NCBI GenBank assembly: GCA_046351325.1 | Contig: JAXLYR010000001.1 | Location: forward strand, 1,704,241-1,768,240 | Direction: 5' to 3' | Origin: Xiheicaenibacterium sp046351325 | Lineage (GTDB): Bacteria > Myxococcota_A > Polyangia > Polyangiales > Polyangiaceae | Length of the DNA: 64,000 nucleotides | In this document: in pieces, positions 26,381 through 35,051 of the stretch | Numbering within the stretch: the first letter of the stretch is position 1 | Layout of the letters: each line of letters begins with the position of its first letter | Notes under the pieces: model-generated | What the model was told of the DNA's origin: nothing | Databases searched by the model: none | The model's input: only the letters and a program-made list of their open reading frames with translations | Made by a program: the position numbers and the translations under genes

Positions 26381-27535
26381 ATGGAGAAGGCAATGAACGA
26401 AGCGCTCCGAAGACTGGAGTTGATCCTCGTATTGGCGTGCGCCTCGACGGGCTGCGCGTCGAGCTCCGGCAGCGCCCACGAGCCGCCCGTCGCAGACGCG
26501 ACCGCCACCGCGACCGCGGAGGAGCCACGCGTGAAAGGTCCCTGTGAGCTCGGCGAGCCGGCGCGCTGTCGGGAAGAGGCCAGTCGCCTCGACGCCGCCA
26601 AAGACGCGGAGCGCGCAGTCTTCTATTGGGAACAGGCATGTAAAGGCGACGACGCGGAGAGCTGCGAGGCCTTCGCGCGACACGCCCTCGACGGCGTCGG
26701 CGTGGCGAAGAGCGACGAGTCCGCCCGCGCTGCGTTCGAAAAGGCCTGTCGGCTCGGACGGCGAGCCTGCGCCGAGGCTTCGATCATGATGGCAGACGGC
26801 GACGGCGGCCCCGCCGACGAGGCGACCGCGGTCGAGCTGGCAAAAGCAGGTTGCGACAGCGGCGCAATGGAGTCCTGCCAGCAATTGGGGTTCATACAGA
26901 TTCACGGCAGCGCGCGCGTCCGCGACGTCGACGCGGCCATCCAGAACTTCACCCTCGCATGCAAGGCTGGGGTCGCCCTCTCCTGCCGAAACCTCGGCGT
27001 CATCCTCAAAGACGGGGACTTTGGTCGCGAGGACAAGCCGCGCGCGTTCGACGCGATCACGCGGGCCTGCGCGCTCGACGAGGCCGTCGGCTGCAGACAG
27101 CTCGGCTTCTTTTATTACGATGGGATGAACACGCCAGTCGACAAACACAAGGCCCTCGAGGCCTTCGAGAAGGCCTGCAAGCTCAAGGACGACACCGCCT
27201 GTGAGGTCGCCCCAAAGCTGTCTCGCGAGATCGCGAGCGACGCGGCCCCCGAGGTCGACTGCGAGCTCGGCGCGCGGTCGGGGAACAAGCTCGTCATCAC
27301 GTCGAGCTCGACGAAGGTCCCCCCCGTAGGCGCCAAAGGCGAGCTGTCCAAACAGTTCGACGCGGGCCTCTTCCAAGGATGGTTGGTGATCGCCACCGTC
27401 GTGGTGAAGGAGGTCAAAGACAAACAGATCACCTTGACCATCGTTGAAGAAAAGAGCGCGATGACCGTCAACGGCAAGCCGCAGAACCACTTCACCAAAG
27501 GCGCCAAGGCTCGACTATCGTGGCAAACACCATGA
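26381..27535 (+). CDS. Sel1-repeat lipoprotein
   Basis: 384 residues from ATG 26381; ATG 26393, with GGAGAAGG just before it, is an alternative. The lipobox is STGC. From about residue 50 to 290 there are six or so Sel1-like helical repeats with paired Cys (AVFYWEQACKGDDAESCEAFA, AAFEKACRLGRRACAEA, ALEAFEKACKLKDDTACE). The C-terminal about 95 residues form a beta-rich domain (VVVKEVKDKQITLTIVEEKS). It is likely a periplasmic scaffold or binding protein. The next gene starts within its stop codon (ATGA). Confidence 0.72.
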   Translation: MEKAMNEALRRLELILVLACASTGCASSSGSAHEPPVADATATATAEEPRVKGPCELGEPARCREEASRLDAAKDAERAVFYWEQACKGDDAESCEAFARHALDGVGVAKSDESARAAFEKACRLGRRACAEASIMMADGDGGPADEATAVELAKAGCDSGAMESCQQLGFIQIHGSARVRDVDAAIQNFTLACKAGVALSCRNLGVILKDGDFGREDKPRAFDAITRACALDEAVGCRQLGFFYYDGMNTPVDKHKALEAFEKACKLKDDTACEVAPKLSREIASDAAPEVDCELGARSGNKLVITSSSTKVPPVGAKGELSKQFDAGLFQGWLVIATVVVKEVKDKQITLTIVEEKSAMTVNGKPQNHFTKGAKARLSWQTP

Positions 27536-28584
27536 GACCTGACCCCTCATTGAACATCGCGATGCTCGCGTGCCTTGCGCTCTTGACAGGCTGCGGAGCC
27601 CCGCGGTCGCCCGCGCCGGAGTCAGCGACTGGCGCCAGCAGCTCCGAGGCACACGCGCCGCCCGCCAGCGAGTCCGCTGCTCTGACGCTCCTTTGGGAGC
27701 CTCCCCGGCAAGAGATGGCGACTGCCCTGATGGGCCTCGGTAACACCCTCTACTTCTCCGCCGCCGAGGACGCTGGCTCGATCTTCCTACGCTCGTTCGA
27801 CCTGAAGACGAGTCAAACCAAGGTCGTGGCCGATCACTTGCCGGGCGTCTTCCTGATCGACCATCACCCTTCGTTCGTCGCGGGTGAGGTCATTGTTTGG
27901 GACGCTGACCAAGGCATCGTGGGAGTGAACCTCGCGAGCGGCGCGCGGCGCACGATCGACAAGCCAGCACAAGCTGGGGCTGGGGACGTCGTGGCGGACG
28001 AGCGCGGCGTCTACGCGTGCGGAGAGGGCCTCGACTTCTACCCAGTGGGGGGAGGCAAGACGCGCCTCCTCGAACAGCCGTGTAACCGCGAGTTCGGCGT
28101 ACTCGCGCTCTCGCCCAATCACCTATGGGCGGTCACCGCGGGTACGAACCGACAAGTTCTTCGGCTCGCGAAGCGCGATGGCCGCGTTACGCGAGCACGT
28201 CCGCTGCCCCCAGAGCGCCGCGCCAACGAATCCTGGACTGGAGTGGTCGAGCCGATCTCGGACGACGCCGCCGTCGTAGCGTTCAGCCAAGACCAAGCGT
28301 TCGAGGTAGCGACTTGGGGCCAAGAGTCCCGCACGCTCTTCACCGGGCACGGGGAAGTCAACGCGGCTTGCAACGTCCGCGCGGACGACCATCATGTCTA
28401 CGTCGCCATCATCAACAGCATGGAGCCTTGGTCCCAGGACTTCTTTCGCGTGGACCTCCAGACGGCCGAGCGGCTCTCTCTCCCGCAGCCCGAGGAGGGC
28501 TTCGAGACCCTCATCCTCGACGGTCACGTCTATGTCCTCGGGCACGTGACAGGGAGCATCTGGCGCCTCGACTTTACGAAATGA
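27532..28584 (+). CDS. Beta-propeller-like lipoprotein
   Basis: 350 residues. The ATG at 27532 overlaps the upstream stop as ATGA, implying translational coupling. Lipobox LLTGC is followed by a Pro/Ser/Glu linker. Then come regularly spaced beta strands with Gly/Asp turns (ALMGLGNTLYFSAAEDAG, VADERGVYACGEGLDFYP, NVRADDHHVYVAIINS, LILDGHVYVLGHVTGSIWRLD), as in a WD40/NHL-type propeller. No catalytic motif was seen. It probably acts with the preceding Sel1 lipoprotein. Confidence 0.65.
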   Translation: MRPDPSLNIAMLACLALLTGCGAPRSPAPESATGASSSEAHAPPASESAALTLLWEPPRQEMATALMGLGNTLYFSAAEDAGSIFLRSFDLKTSQTKVVADHLPGVFLIDHHPSFVAGEVIVWDADQGIVGVNLASGARRTIDKPAQAGAGDVVADERGVYACGEGLDFYPVGGGKTRLLEQPCNREFGVLALSPNHLWAVTAGTNRQVLRLAKRDGRVTRARPLPPERRANESWTGVVEPISDDAAVVAFSQDQAFEVATWGQESRTLFTGHGEVNAACNVRADDHHVYVAIINSMEPWSQDFFRVDLQTAERLSLPQPEEGFETLILDGHVYVLGHVTGSIWRLDFTK

Positions 28585-28627
28585 ACGAGGCTATCAGCCA
28601 GACAACCGCTGGGAGAGGGCGATGAGC

Positions 28628-29044
28628 TCAGCTCGAGAAGGCTGCGCGCGTTGCAGCCGTATCCTCGAGGACGCGACAGCGCGCAACCTTACCGTCTTTG
28701 AAGGTCCAGTGGTGCACGACCTCGAGCTGCTCGATGGTCTTGCCGATGGCGGGGACATGCTGCACGAGCCGCACAGTCACGTAGACATGGTCGCCCATGG
28801 CCGCATAGTCGCGTTGCTCGAACGTCTTGTGCTCGACGCCAGCGAGCGACTCGAAGTATCGGAGCGCGCCGGCCTTTCCCTTTACAGCCGTGTCAACATG
28901 CCATGGCACGCCGGTCTTCGAGGCACTGACAACCCCGAAGCCGTCACAGTCCTCGTCAATCTGTGCGAGAACGAAACCGATATCGCCGCGCCCGAAGGCG
29001 GCATACATATCTTGCACAATCCGTAGGTTCTTTTCAGCGTTCAT
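28628..29044 (-). CDS. SnoaL/NTF2-like protein
   Basis: 138 residues from ATG 29044 (GGAGAG six bases upstream). The alpha+beta cone pattern of NTF2-like/ketosteroid isomerase-type proteins is visible: NLRIVQDMYAAFGRGDIGFVLAQIDED, GKAGALRYFESLAGV, DYAAMGDHVYVTVRL and VVHHWTFKDGKVARCRV. Members are isomerases, dehydratases or binding proteins; the substrate is unknown. It lies downstream of the HD/LuxR regulator gene on the same strand, separated by about 105 bases. Confidence 0.75.
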   Translation of the reverse strand: MNAEKNLRIVQDMYAAFGRGDIGFVLAQIDEDCDGFGVVSASKTGVPWHVDTAVKGKAGALRYFESLAGVEHKTFEQRDYAAMGDHVYVTVRLVQHVPAIGKTIEQLEVVHHWTFKDGKVARCRVLEDTAATRAAFSS

Positions 29045-29149
29045 GTCGTCTCTCCGTTCTCGCGGGTGCGTCTCACCCGACGAAGAAGAGCTTGCGCGCG
29101 CGCCCGGCTCGGGACATCGGCAAGATTGCCTATCGGTCACGCCCGCACC

Positions 29150-30697
29150 TCAGCCGTCGAGCAGCTCGTGCTCCACGAGGAAGAGCGCCGCTGCCGCGCG
29201 CGTCGACACGCCAATTTTGTCGTACGCGTGTTTGTTGTGGTGATGCACGGTGCGATGGGAGATGCCAAGTCGTTCGGCGACCTCCTTATCGGTGAGTCCT
29301 CTCGCCACGAGGCGAAGCACCTCGATCTCTCGCTCCGACAACCCTGCGGGAAAGCTCGGGCGACGGCGCGCGCGGCCCTCACTCGCCCCGAGCACTGCGT
29401 CGACCGCGCGAGGACAGAGCGCACCGCGGGCGACGAGCTCACGCATCGTGGCCGTTGCCTCCGCAGTTGTCAGCGCCGGGCGGTGCGGCCGAGCCTCCGC
29501 GAGAGCCTGGGCGACGTCGGCGGCCGCGAGCACACGAACCCATTTGGTCACGCCGGGGCCGGACAACCGACGATGGTATCCCGAACCGTCCAAGCGCTCG
29601 TGGAGCGCGGAGGCCAATTCCGCAACCTCTCCAATCGCGCCGCCGATCGAGCTCACGATCCGATCGGTGTGGAACGAGTGAGTCCGCACCTCTTCCATTT
29701 CCCCTCGAGCGAGTGGGCCTGGCTTGTCCCAAATCGCATTGGAGATCGCAACGCGCCCAATATCGTGGATTAGTGCGGCTATCTCGAGCTGTCCTCGCTC
29801 TTGCTCGTTCGCGCCCAGCGCGAGCGCGCCATGAACAGCGCGCGCCGCGACGCCTCGCGAGTGCCCGAGGGTGAACGTCGACTTGAGGTCAGCGAAGTCT
29901 GCCAGCAGCTCGGCCATCGCCTTTTGTTGAGTTACACCGACGTAAGCAACGGGCTCCGGCTCCACTTCGAGGACGCGGTCCCAGACAGACGGCGCCAGCG
30001 CGTCTTGGAGCAAGCTGTTGGCGTCCTCGACGAAGCGCGCCGCCAAATCCGGATCCACATGACCACCGCTTCGCGCCGCGACCACTGCTCGAGCGGCCGA
30101 GACGCCGCCGACCGCGACATAGGACGCCGCGAGCTCCGCGAGCGACACGATGCGCGCTTGCAAGCAAACGTCGCGGCCCTTCTTCCCCAACGGAAGCCCC
30201 TTTCCGTCCCACCGCTCGAACGCCTCGTCGAGCGCACGCGCGACTCGAGGCCCGAGGCCGAGGCGAACCGCGAATCGAATGGCGACCTCACAACGACCTT
30301 TGAGGGCCACGGGCAACGCCGCGGGCGCGCGCGCGAGCATCGTGCCGACAATGCGCACGCGCTTCGAGAGCGTCTCTTTGCGGCCGACCCCGCGTACGAG
30401 CCGCGACAGCATGTCCTTCGGACTGCCAGCGTCACCGAGCGCGATGCTGCTACGGAGCTCGAGCTCGTCTCCGGCGAGGATGGTCTCTTCGTGAGCGCTC
30501 GCGGTGCATCCTGCGTGGCGAAGCAGGGACGCGTGGTAAACGTCGCGGACCTCCTCGTCCGCCATACCGAGAGCGCGAGCGAGCGCGACCGCGACGAGAC
30601 ACAGCCTGAACGAGGTCTCCGGTGGAAAGCCGATGCCGCCGTCTGCGGCGCGCGCGACGGCCCCAGTCAGCTCCGCGAGACGTACGAGTTCCCCCAC
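29150..30697 (-). CDS. HD-domain (HD-GYP-like) protein with LuxR-type HTH
   Basis: 515 residues. An N-terminal degenerate HD-GYP-like region includes FERWDGKGLPLGKKG near 165. A second HD region (about 280-415) has HSRGVAARA, AALIHDIGRVAISN, a TH-x-x-H-x-DRIV helix and LHERLDGSGYH, where His replaces the usual Pro of GYP. The C-terminal about 65 residues are a LuxR-type HTH (LSEREIEVLRLVARGLTDKEVAERLGISHRTVHHH in two parts). The protein may couple phosphodiesterase or nucleotide sensing to transcription. Start GTG 30697. It is divergent from a lipoprotein gene 57 bases away. Confidence 0.8.
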   Translation of the reverse strand: MGELVRLAELTGAVARAADGGIGFPPETSFRLCLVAVALARALGMADEEVRDVYHASLLRHAGCTASAHEETILAGDELELRSSIALGDAGSPKDMLSRLVRGVGRKETLSKRVRIVGTMLARAPAALPVALKGRCEVAIRFAVRLGLGPRVARALDEAFERWDGKGLPLGKKGRDVCLQARIVSLAELAASYVAVGGVSAARAVVAARSGGHVDPDLAARFVEDANSLLQDALAPSVWDRVLEVEPEPVAYVGVTQQKAMAELLADFADLKSTFTLGHSRGVAARAVHGALALGANEQERGQLEIAALIHDIGRVAISNAIWDKPGPLARGEMEEVRTHSFHTDRIVSSIGGAIGEVAELASALHERLDGSGYHRRLSGPGVTKWVRVLAAADVAQALAEARPHRPALTTAEATATMRELVARGALCPRAVDAVLGASEGRARRRPSFPAGLSEREIEVLRLVARGLTDKEVAERLGISHRTVHHHNKHAYDKIGVSTRAAAALFLVEHELLDG

Positions 30698-30754
30698 GAA
30701 CTGGAGGGTACCAGTTGGGAATGGCCGAGGTGCAGGCCGCGTAAGCTGTGCATC

Positions 30755-31711
30755 GTGGCTCGCTCCCGATGGTTCGTGGCTCTCCTCCTATCGAGCGCTT
30801 GTGACGCGCCGGCGCCGGAGAGCCCCCCTGCCACTGTCGTGAGCAGCGCTCTCACTGCGACCGCTGCCGCATCGGTCCCGACCGCGCCGGAGTCGATCGC
30901 CAGCGCACCCCCGAGCGCCGCCTCGGGCTCGCAGTCTGCCGAGCCCACGTTGAAGGGCTTCGCGGCGCTGCAAGCCGCCTATCCAGCCGAGAGCAATTGG
31001 CCGAGCGGTAAGGGCGTCTATTGTCTCGACAAGACCTGCGGGCCGAACGAGTTTTGCTGCATGGCCGCGAACGGCGGCTTCTGTATGGCGAAGGGGACCG
31101 AGGACCAGTGCACGGCGATCGACGTGTATTGCGACGAGTCGTCGGACTGCCCCGGCGCCGAGCGCTGCTGCGTCGGCAACCGCGACGACGATCGGCTGGC
31201 GGAGTGCGCGTCCGCGGCGCGCTGTGCGCGCTTTTGGGATTCACCAGGCCGATTGATGATCCCTGCGCACGAGCTCTGCGGTCGAGGCGGGAGCTGCAAA
31301 GACCCCCTGAAGACCTGCGTCACCGAGAAGATGGGTGACTCGGTATCGGGTGGTCGCTGCTTGTTCACCAAGTCGCGCGTCCGATGTGGTGAAGAGTCCT
31401 GTCCATCGAAGGAGCCGTGGTGCTATTGGGACCCAGAGACGCAGAGTGGCGAGTGCATTCCGCGCGGGCCCTGGTATGGGGAGGATGGCGTCTTCGAATG
31501 TGATGAGCCCTCGGATTGCCCTGGGCAATACTGCTGCGGAAGCCTGCGTTGGTCCATGTGCGGCACCGCCGAGTGCGAGCCTGCGCTCGCTTATGGATTC
31601 ATGCTCTGCAAGACCTCGAAGGACTGCGTCGTGTTCGAGGGCAAGCAGGGTCGCTGCGAGCCGCAGCCCGAGCTCCCCGGCGGAACTGGCGCCTGCAGCT
31701 GGGCCTACTGA
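30755..31711 (+). CDS. Cys-rich lipoprotein, unknown function
   Basis: 318 residues from GTG 30755. The signal (SRWFVALLLSSAC) and lipobox follow the start directly; the frame is open far upstream but that stretch overlaps the divergent gene. A Ser/Ala/Pro linker (25-65) precedes a Cys-dense domain with repeated C-x-x-x-FCC and C-P-G-A-x-x-CC patterns (KTCGPNEFCCMAANGGFC, SSDCPGAERCCVG, PSDCPGQYCCG), probably disulfide-rich modules outside the cytoplasm. No enzyme motif was seen. Confidence 0.68.
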   Translation: MARSRWFVALLLSSACDAPAPESPPATVVSSALTATAAASVPTAPESIASAPPSAASGSQSAEPTLKGFAALQAAYPAESNWPSGKGVYCLDKTCGPNEFCCMAANGGFCMAKGTEDQCTAIDVYCDESSDCPGAERCCVGNRDDDRLAECASAARCARFWDSPGRLMIPAHELCGRGGSCKDPLKTCVTEKMGDSVSGGRCLFTKSRVRCGEESCPSKEPWCYWDPETQSGECIPRGPWYGEDGVFECDEPSDCPGQYCCGSLRWSMCGTAECEPALAYGFMLCKTSKDCVVFEGKQGRCEPQPELPGGTGACSWAY

Positions 31712-31744
31712 CAAGTGGTTTGCGTCCGTGCTGCGGCCACGAGC

Positions 31745-32335
31745 TCACCTCATGTAGCCGGTCAGGATGAGCGGGATGACCATCCCGACGTCGAACCTGA
31801 AGAAGGCCACCAAGGAGTCGTGGAAGTCGTCTCTATAATAGTCGACTTCGTGCCCTACCTCGACGGCTAAGCCACCAAAGAGCAGGTTGAGCTCGATGCT
31901 GTTGCGCATGCCGACGAGCGGAACCTCGTCGAGCTCGTCGTCCTCGCGGTCCCAAGTCCCGGCGACGAGCTTGGGCTCGTAGGTCACACCGAGCCAACCG
32001 AAGCCGCCCCCGACCCCGATACCAAACTGAAAGGCAGTGATCGCCTGCCCGTAGCTCACCCCCAGATTGGGGGCCAAAACAAACTCCGGCTGCCCACTCA
32101 TGTTGACCCCGAAGCCGCCGCCGTGTTCGAAATAGGAGAGCGTCACCCCCAAGCTCTGCTCGCCTGTGAAGCCGAGATCGGCCAGCGGATCGTCGTTGAC
32201 CGACAGGCGCTCGCCGAGGCTCGTGCGCGCGAGCGGCGTGATGTTGATGGCACTGTCGGCGTGAGCATCCTCGGATGCGAGAGCGACGGCGAGGGATGTG
32301 GTGATGCCAACGGCGAGACCGACGGACGCTCTCAT
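31745..32335 (-). CDS. Putative outer-membrane or secreted beta-rich protein
   Basis: 196 residues with a cleavable signal (VGLAVGITTSLAVALASEDAHA). Alternating amphipathic strands follow (LGVTLSYFEHGGGFGVNM, AFQFGIGVGGGFGWLGVTYEP, SLVAFFRFDVGMVIPLIL), ending in an aromatic/charged tail. It may be a small beta-barrel. No family is recognised. It is convergent with the Cys-rich lipoprotein and divergent from the beta-helix lipoprotein. Confidence 0.6.
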   Translation of the reverse strand: MRASVGLAVGITTSLAVALASEDAHADSAINITPLARTSLGERLSVNDDPLADLGFTGEQSLGVTLSYFEHGGGFGVNMSGQPEFVLAPNLGVSYGQAITAFQFGIGVGGGFGWLGVTYEPKLVAGTWDREDDELDEVPLVGMRNSIELNLLFGGLAVEVGHEVDYYRDDFHDSLVAFFRFDVGMVIPLILTGYMR

Positions 32336-32496
32336 CCAACCAGCGTAGCAATAACTTTTACGTTGTAAATGCTACCAGATCGACTTTCACCGAGTCGAGT
32401 GACATCGGCGCCGACTCACCCGTCGACTCGACGTCGCAACGATAGGGCAGCATTCGACAGGAGAATCGCGTCGGCGAAGAGTGTAGTTTGGGACCC

Positions 32497-33807
32497 ATGC
32501 GCTTCTCGATATGGGTTGGTTGTTGGTTGGGCTTCGCGTGGGTCGCCGGCTGCGGGGACGACTCGGACTCGCATGGGGGCGGCGGTAACAACACTGGAGG
32601 CTCTCCAATGGGCGGCGCCGGCGTTGGTGGAGACGCTGGTGGAGCAGCAGGCGGCGGAGCCGTCGGCGATCGCTACCTCGCGACCGACGGGACCGACAGC
32701 GGTGACTGCAAGGTAGAGGCGTGCGCGACGCTCGCCTACGTGAGCGCCCAAATGAGCGCCGGTGAGACTGTCGTCGTCCGCGACGGCACCTATCCCGACG
32801 CCATCGACGCCATGTCCTTGCCACGCGGCAGCGCCGCCGCTCCGACGCGCGTAGTGAGCGAGCATGATGGAGCGGCCACGTTCACTGGCACGTTCGAACT
32901 CTATGAACAGGGCGCCGCGTTCTATCTCGAGTTCATCGGGCTGCGCTTCGAGGGCCCGACCACGAAGGCCGTCGCCGGCGGCAACGTCGCCTTCAGACGA
33001 GTGTCCTTCGTCGGGGGGCCAGACTCCGGCAATGCCGCGAGCGTCGCGATCGGGACCAACGATTTCAGCCCCGGGGCGAACGACATCGAGCTCGAGGACT
33101 GTCTATTCTACGGACAAGGCGGTAGGTACGCGCTGCTCGTCTATCGAGCCCAGAATGTCCTCGTGCGGCGCGCCGTGCTCCGCAAAGACGGCGGCTGGGG
33201 TGAGGCCGGCCCGGCCTCCACCGAATACGAGCCCGAGGGGGTGCTGAACTTCTACGAGTCGAGCGGAGCTACCTGTGAGGGCTGTGTCGTCTTGGACAGT
33301 CTCAAGAAGAGCGATGACAGCGCCGAGGCGCTCGGCGCCTTCTTGAGCGTCGCGAACGGCCCCCCGGACTCGCATGACAGCCTGTTCCGCGGCTGCATCG
33401 CCGTCGCCAACGACTATAAAGGTTACGCGTTCGAAGGTTTGGGCTCCGTAAGTGGCGCGCGCGTCGAGGACTCGTTCTCCATCGGCAATCAGCACGGCGT
33501 CGTCGCCAATCTGTCCGGCGCGAGCGACATCACGCTCGAGCGCGTGGCCCTCGTCGGCAACCCAGGCGTGGGCGCGGCCAGCTACGGCGCCGAGAGCGTC
33601 ACGCTCCTCGACAGCGAGGTCCACGACAATGGCGTCGACCTCGACGGCGTGACCGGCGCGACCAACGGCGCCGGGCCTGCGGCCCCCGACCTCGCACCGT
33701 TCGACTCGGCGCGCATCAAGGCCGAGCTCTGCGACGGGGAGACCCGCGGGCTCTGCGGTCAAGCGGGTACGTTCCAGGACTATCTGCAGTCGTTCTTGAG
33801 CCAGTGA
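32497..33807 (+). CDS. Lipoprotein with right-handed beta-helix domain
   Basis: 436 residues from ATG 32497. Lipobox VAGC is followed by the Asp/Gly-rich, Gly/Ala linker common in myxobacterial lipoproteins. A domain from about residue 60 has YLATDGTDSG, ETVVVRDGTYPD and repeated short strands (FYLEFIGLRFEGPT, DIELEDCLFYGQGG, ITLERVALVGNPG) typical of parallel beta-helix proteins of the pectate-lyase/DUF1565 kind. It may bind or cut a polysaccharide; catalytic residues were not identified. Confidence 0.72.
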   Translation: MRFSIWVGCWLGFAWVAGCGDDSDSHGGGGNNTGGSPMGGAGVGGDAGGAAGGGAVGDRYLATDGTDSGDCKVEACATLAYVSAQMSAGETVVVRDGTYPDAIDAMSLPRGSAAAPTRVVSEHDGAATFTGTFELYEQGAAFYLEFIGLRFEGPTTKAVAGGNVAFRRVSFVGGPDSGNAASVAIGTNDFSPGANDIELEDCLFYGQGGRYALLVYRAQNVLVRRAVLRKDGGWGEAGPASTEYEPEGVLNFYESSGATCEGCVVLDSLKKSDDSAEALGAFLSVANGPPDSHDSLFRGCIAVANDYKGYAFEGLGSVSGARVEDSFSIGNQHGVVANLSGASDITLERVALVGNPGVGAASYGAESVTLLDSEVHDNGVDLDGVTGATNGAGPAAPDLAPFDSARIKAELCDGETRGLCGQAGTFQDYLQSFLSQ

Positions 33808-33835
33808 CCCGAACAAGGTCGTAAGCGACCGGGGT

Positions 33836-33857
33836 TCGCTGACGGTGCAGTCAGCGA
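33836..33857. repeat. 8-bp inverted repeat between two genes
   Basis: TCGCTGAC (33836-33843) and GTCAGCGA (33850-33857) form a perfect 8-bp stem with a six-base loop, 28 bases after the beta-helix gene and 30 before the methyltransferase gene. There is no T tract, so it could be an operator or a non-canonical terminator. Confidence 0.35.
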
Positions 33858-33887
33858 CGGCCAGACACCGAACAATCGACTTCGCGT

Positions 33888-34703
33888 ATGCTCGGGTGCA
33901 TGCGCAGGCTGCAGCTCCTCGAGATCGAAGACCAACCGTGGTGTCCGCGCGCCGTCCGCGACGGCGGCACGGATTGGCTGCGGTTCATGGCCGACGTCAC
34001 CAAGGCGTTCAACGCGATCGCCCCGAAGATCCGCGGCGCGATGGACGCGACAGGGACCTCGGCCGTCGTCGACCTGTGCTCCGGTGGCGGCGGGCCGTGG
34101 GCCACCCTCGAGCCCGAGCTCGCGCAGACTGGCCCCTTGCGCGTGACCTTGACAGACCTCTATCCCAACGTCGAGGCCTTGGCGCACGTGCGCGAAGAGA
34201 CCCACGGGCGCGCTTCGTTTCTGGAGACGAGCGTGGACGCGACGGATGTCCCCATCGAGCTCGACGGCGTCCGCACCATGTTCAATTGCTTTCACCACTT
34301 CGAGCCGGCGATGGCGCGCGCGATCCTCGGAGACGCCGTGCGCAAGCGGCGAGCGATCGCCGTCTTCGAGGGCGTCGATCGACGGTGGCTGCCGATTGTC
34401 GGGATGCCGCTCCAGGGCGCGATGGTGCTCGCGCTCACGCCGTTCGTCAGGCCCCTCAAGTGGTCGCGATTGTTCTTTACGTACGTGGTGCCCGCGATCC
34501 CGGCGCTCGTGATGTTCGACGGGACGGTCTCGATGCTACGCATCTATCTCCCCGACGAGCTGCGCGAGCTCGTCAGGTCGGTGCCCGACAGCGAGACCTT
34601 CGATTGGGACATTGGGACGACCAGAGTCCCAATGCGCCGCGGCTCGAAGCTGAAGGCCCCGCTGGGAATCACGCATATCGTCGGGGTTCCCCGCGGGTCG
34701 TGA
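33888..34703 (+). CDS. SAM-dependent class I methyltransferase
   Basis: 271 residues; ATG 33888, with ATG 33900 as an alternative. Motif I VVDLCSGGGGPWATL lies near residue 65, an acidic strand end LTDLYPN near 95, and a motif-IV-like FNCFHHFEP near 130 (post-Rossmann). The C-terminal half is unusually hydrophobic (PIVGMPLQGAMVLALTP, FFTYVVPAIPALVMF), suggesting membrane association or a lipophilic substrate. The acceptor is unknown. It is a single gene. Confidence 0.75.
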   Translation: MLGCMRRLQLLEIEDQPWCPRAVRDGGTDWLRFMADVTKAFNAIAPKIRGAMDATGTSAVVDLCSGGGGPWATLEPELAQTGPLRVTLTDLYPNVEALAHVREETHGRASFLETSVDATDVPIELDGVRTMFNCFHHFEPAMARAILGDAVRKRRAIAVFEGVDRRWLPIVGMPLQGAMVLALTPFVRPLKWSRLFFTYVVPAIPALVMFDGTVSMLRIYLPDELRELVRSVPDSETFDWDIGTTRVPMRRGSKLKAPLGITHIVGVPRGS

Positions 34704-35051
34704 ACGGGGCGGACCTGGCCGCCATTGACGCTCAGGGGAGCGCGCGCTACCTTGTTTGGACCGGTTCGGATTGGGGCCGTCATCCCACCGACCGACGAGT
34801 CATGACGGGCACGCCCCCTACGAGAGTGGGCTCGAGCAGGCCGTTGAACAATCGTCGCGAGCGCCCCGAGGCCAAGGCGCCGGGGGGGACCATCCGGAGG
34901 AATACTTGGGTATTTTGAGGATTGGTGGGGCCCCGGCAACGCAGGGATCGGGGCGTGAGCAGATTGATCAGCGGGCTGCTAGCGCGCGACGACCGACACC
35001 GACAGGTTCGGAAACCCCGACGGGCCCTCTTGGGCCTCGCTCGAGGTGCTC
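34704..35051. other. Gene-free stretch
   Basis: The 348 bases between the methyltransferase and the gene upstream of the MglA-type GTPase contain only short frames without typical codon use. No promoter, terminator or repeat was clear. It presumably holds the promoter of the following gene pair. Confidence 0.5.

Noticed and set aside
26369..27490. A 373-codon minus-strand frame over the Sel1 lipoprotein gene
   Set aside because: The plus strand shows a signal peptide and Sel1 repeats; the other frame shows no family.
33836..33857. Stem-loop as a terminator of the beta-helix lipoprotein gene
   Set aside because: No T tract on either strand, so recorded only as an inverted repeat.
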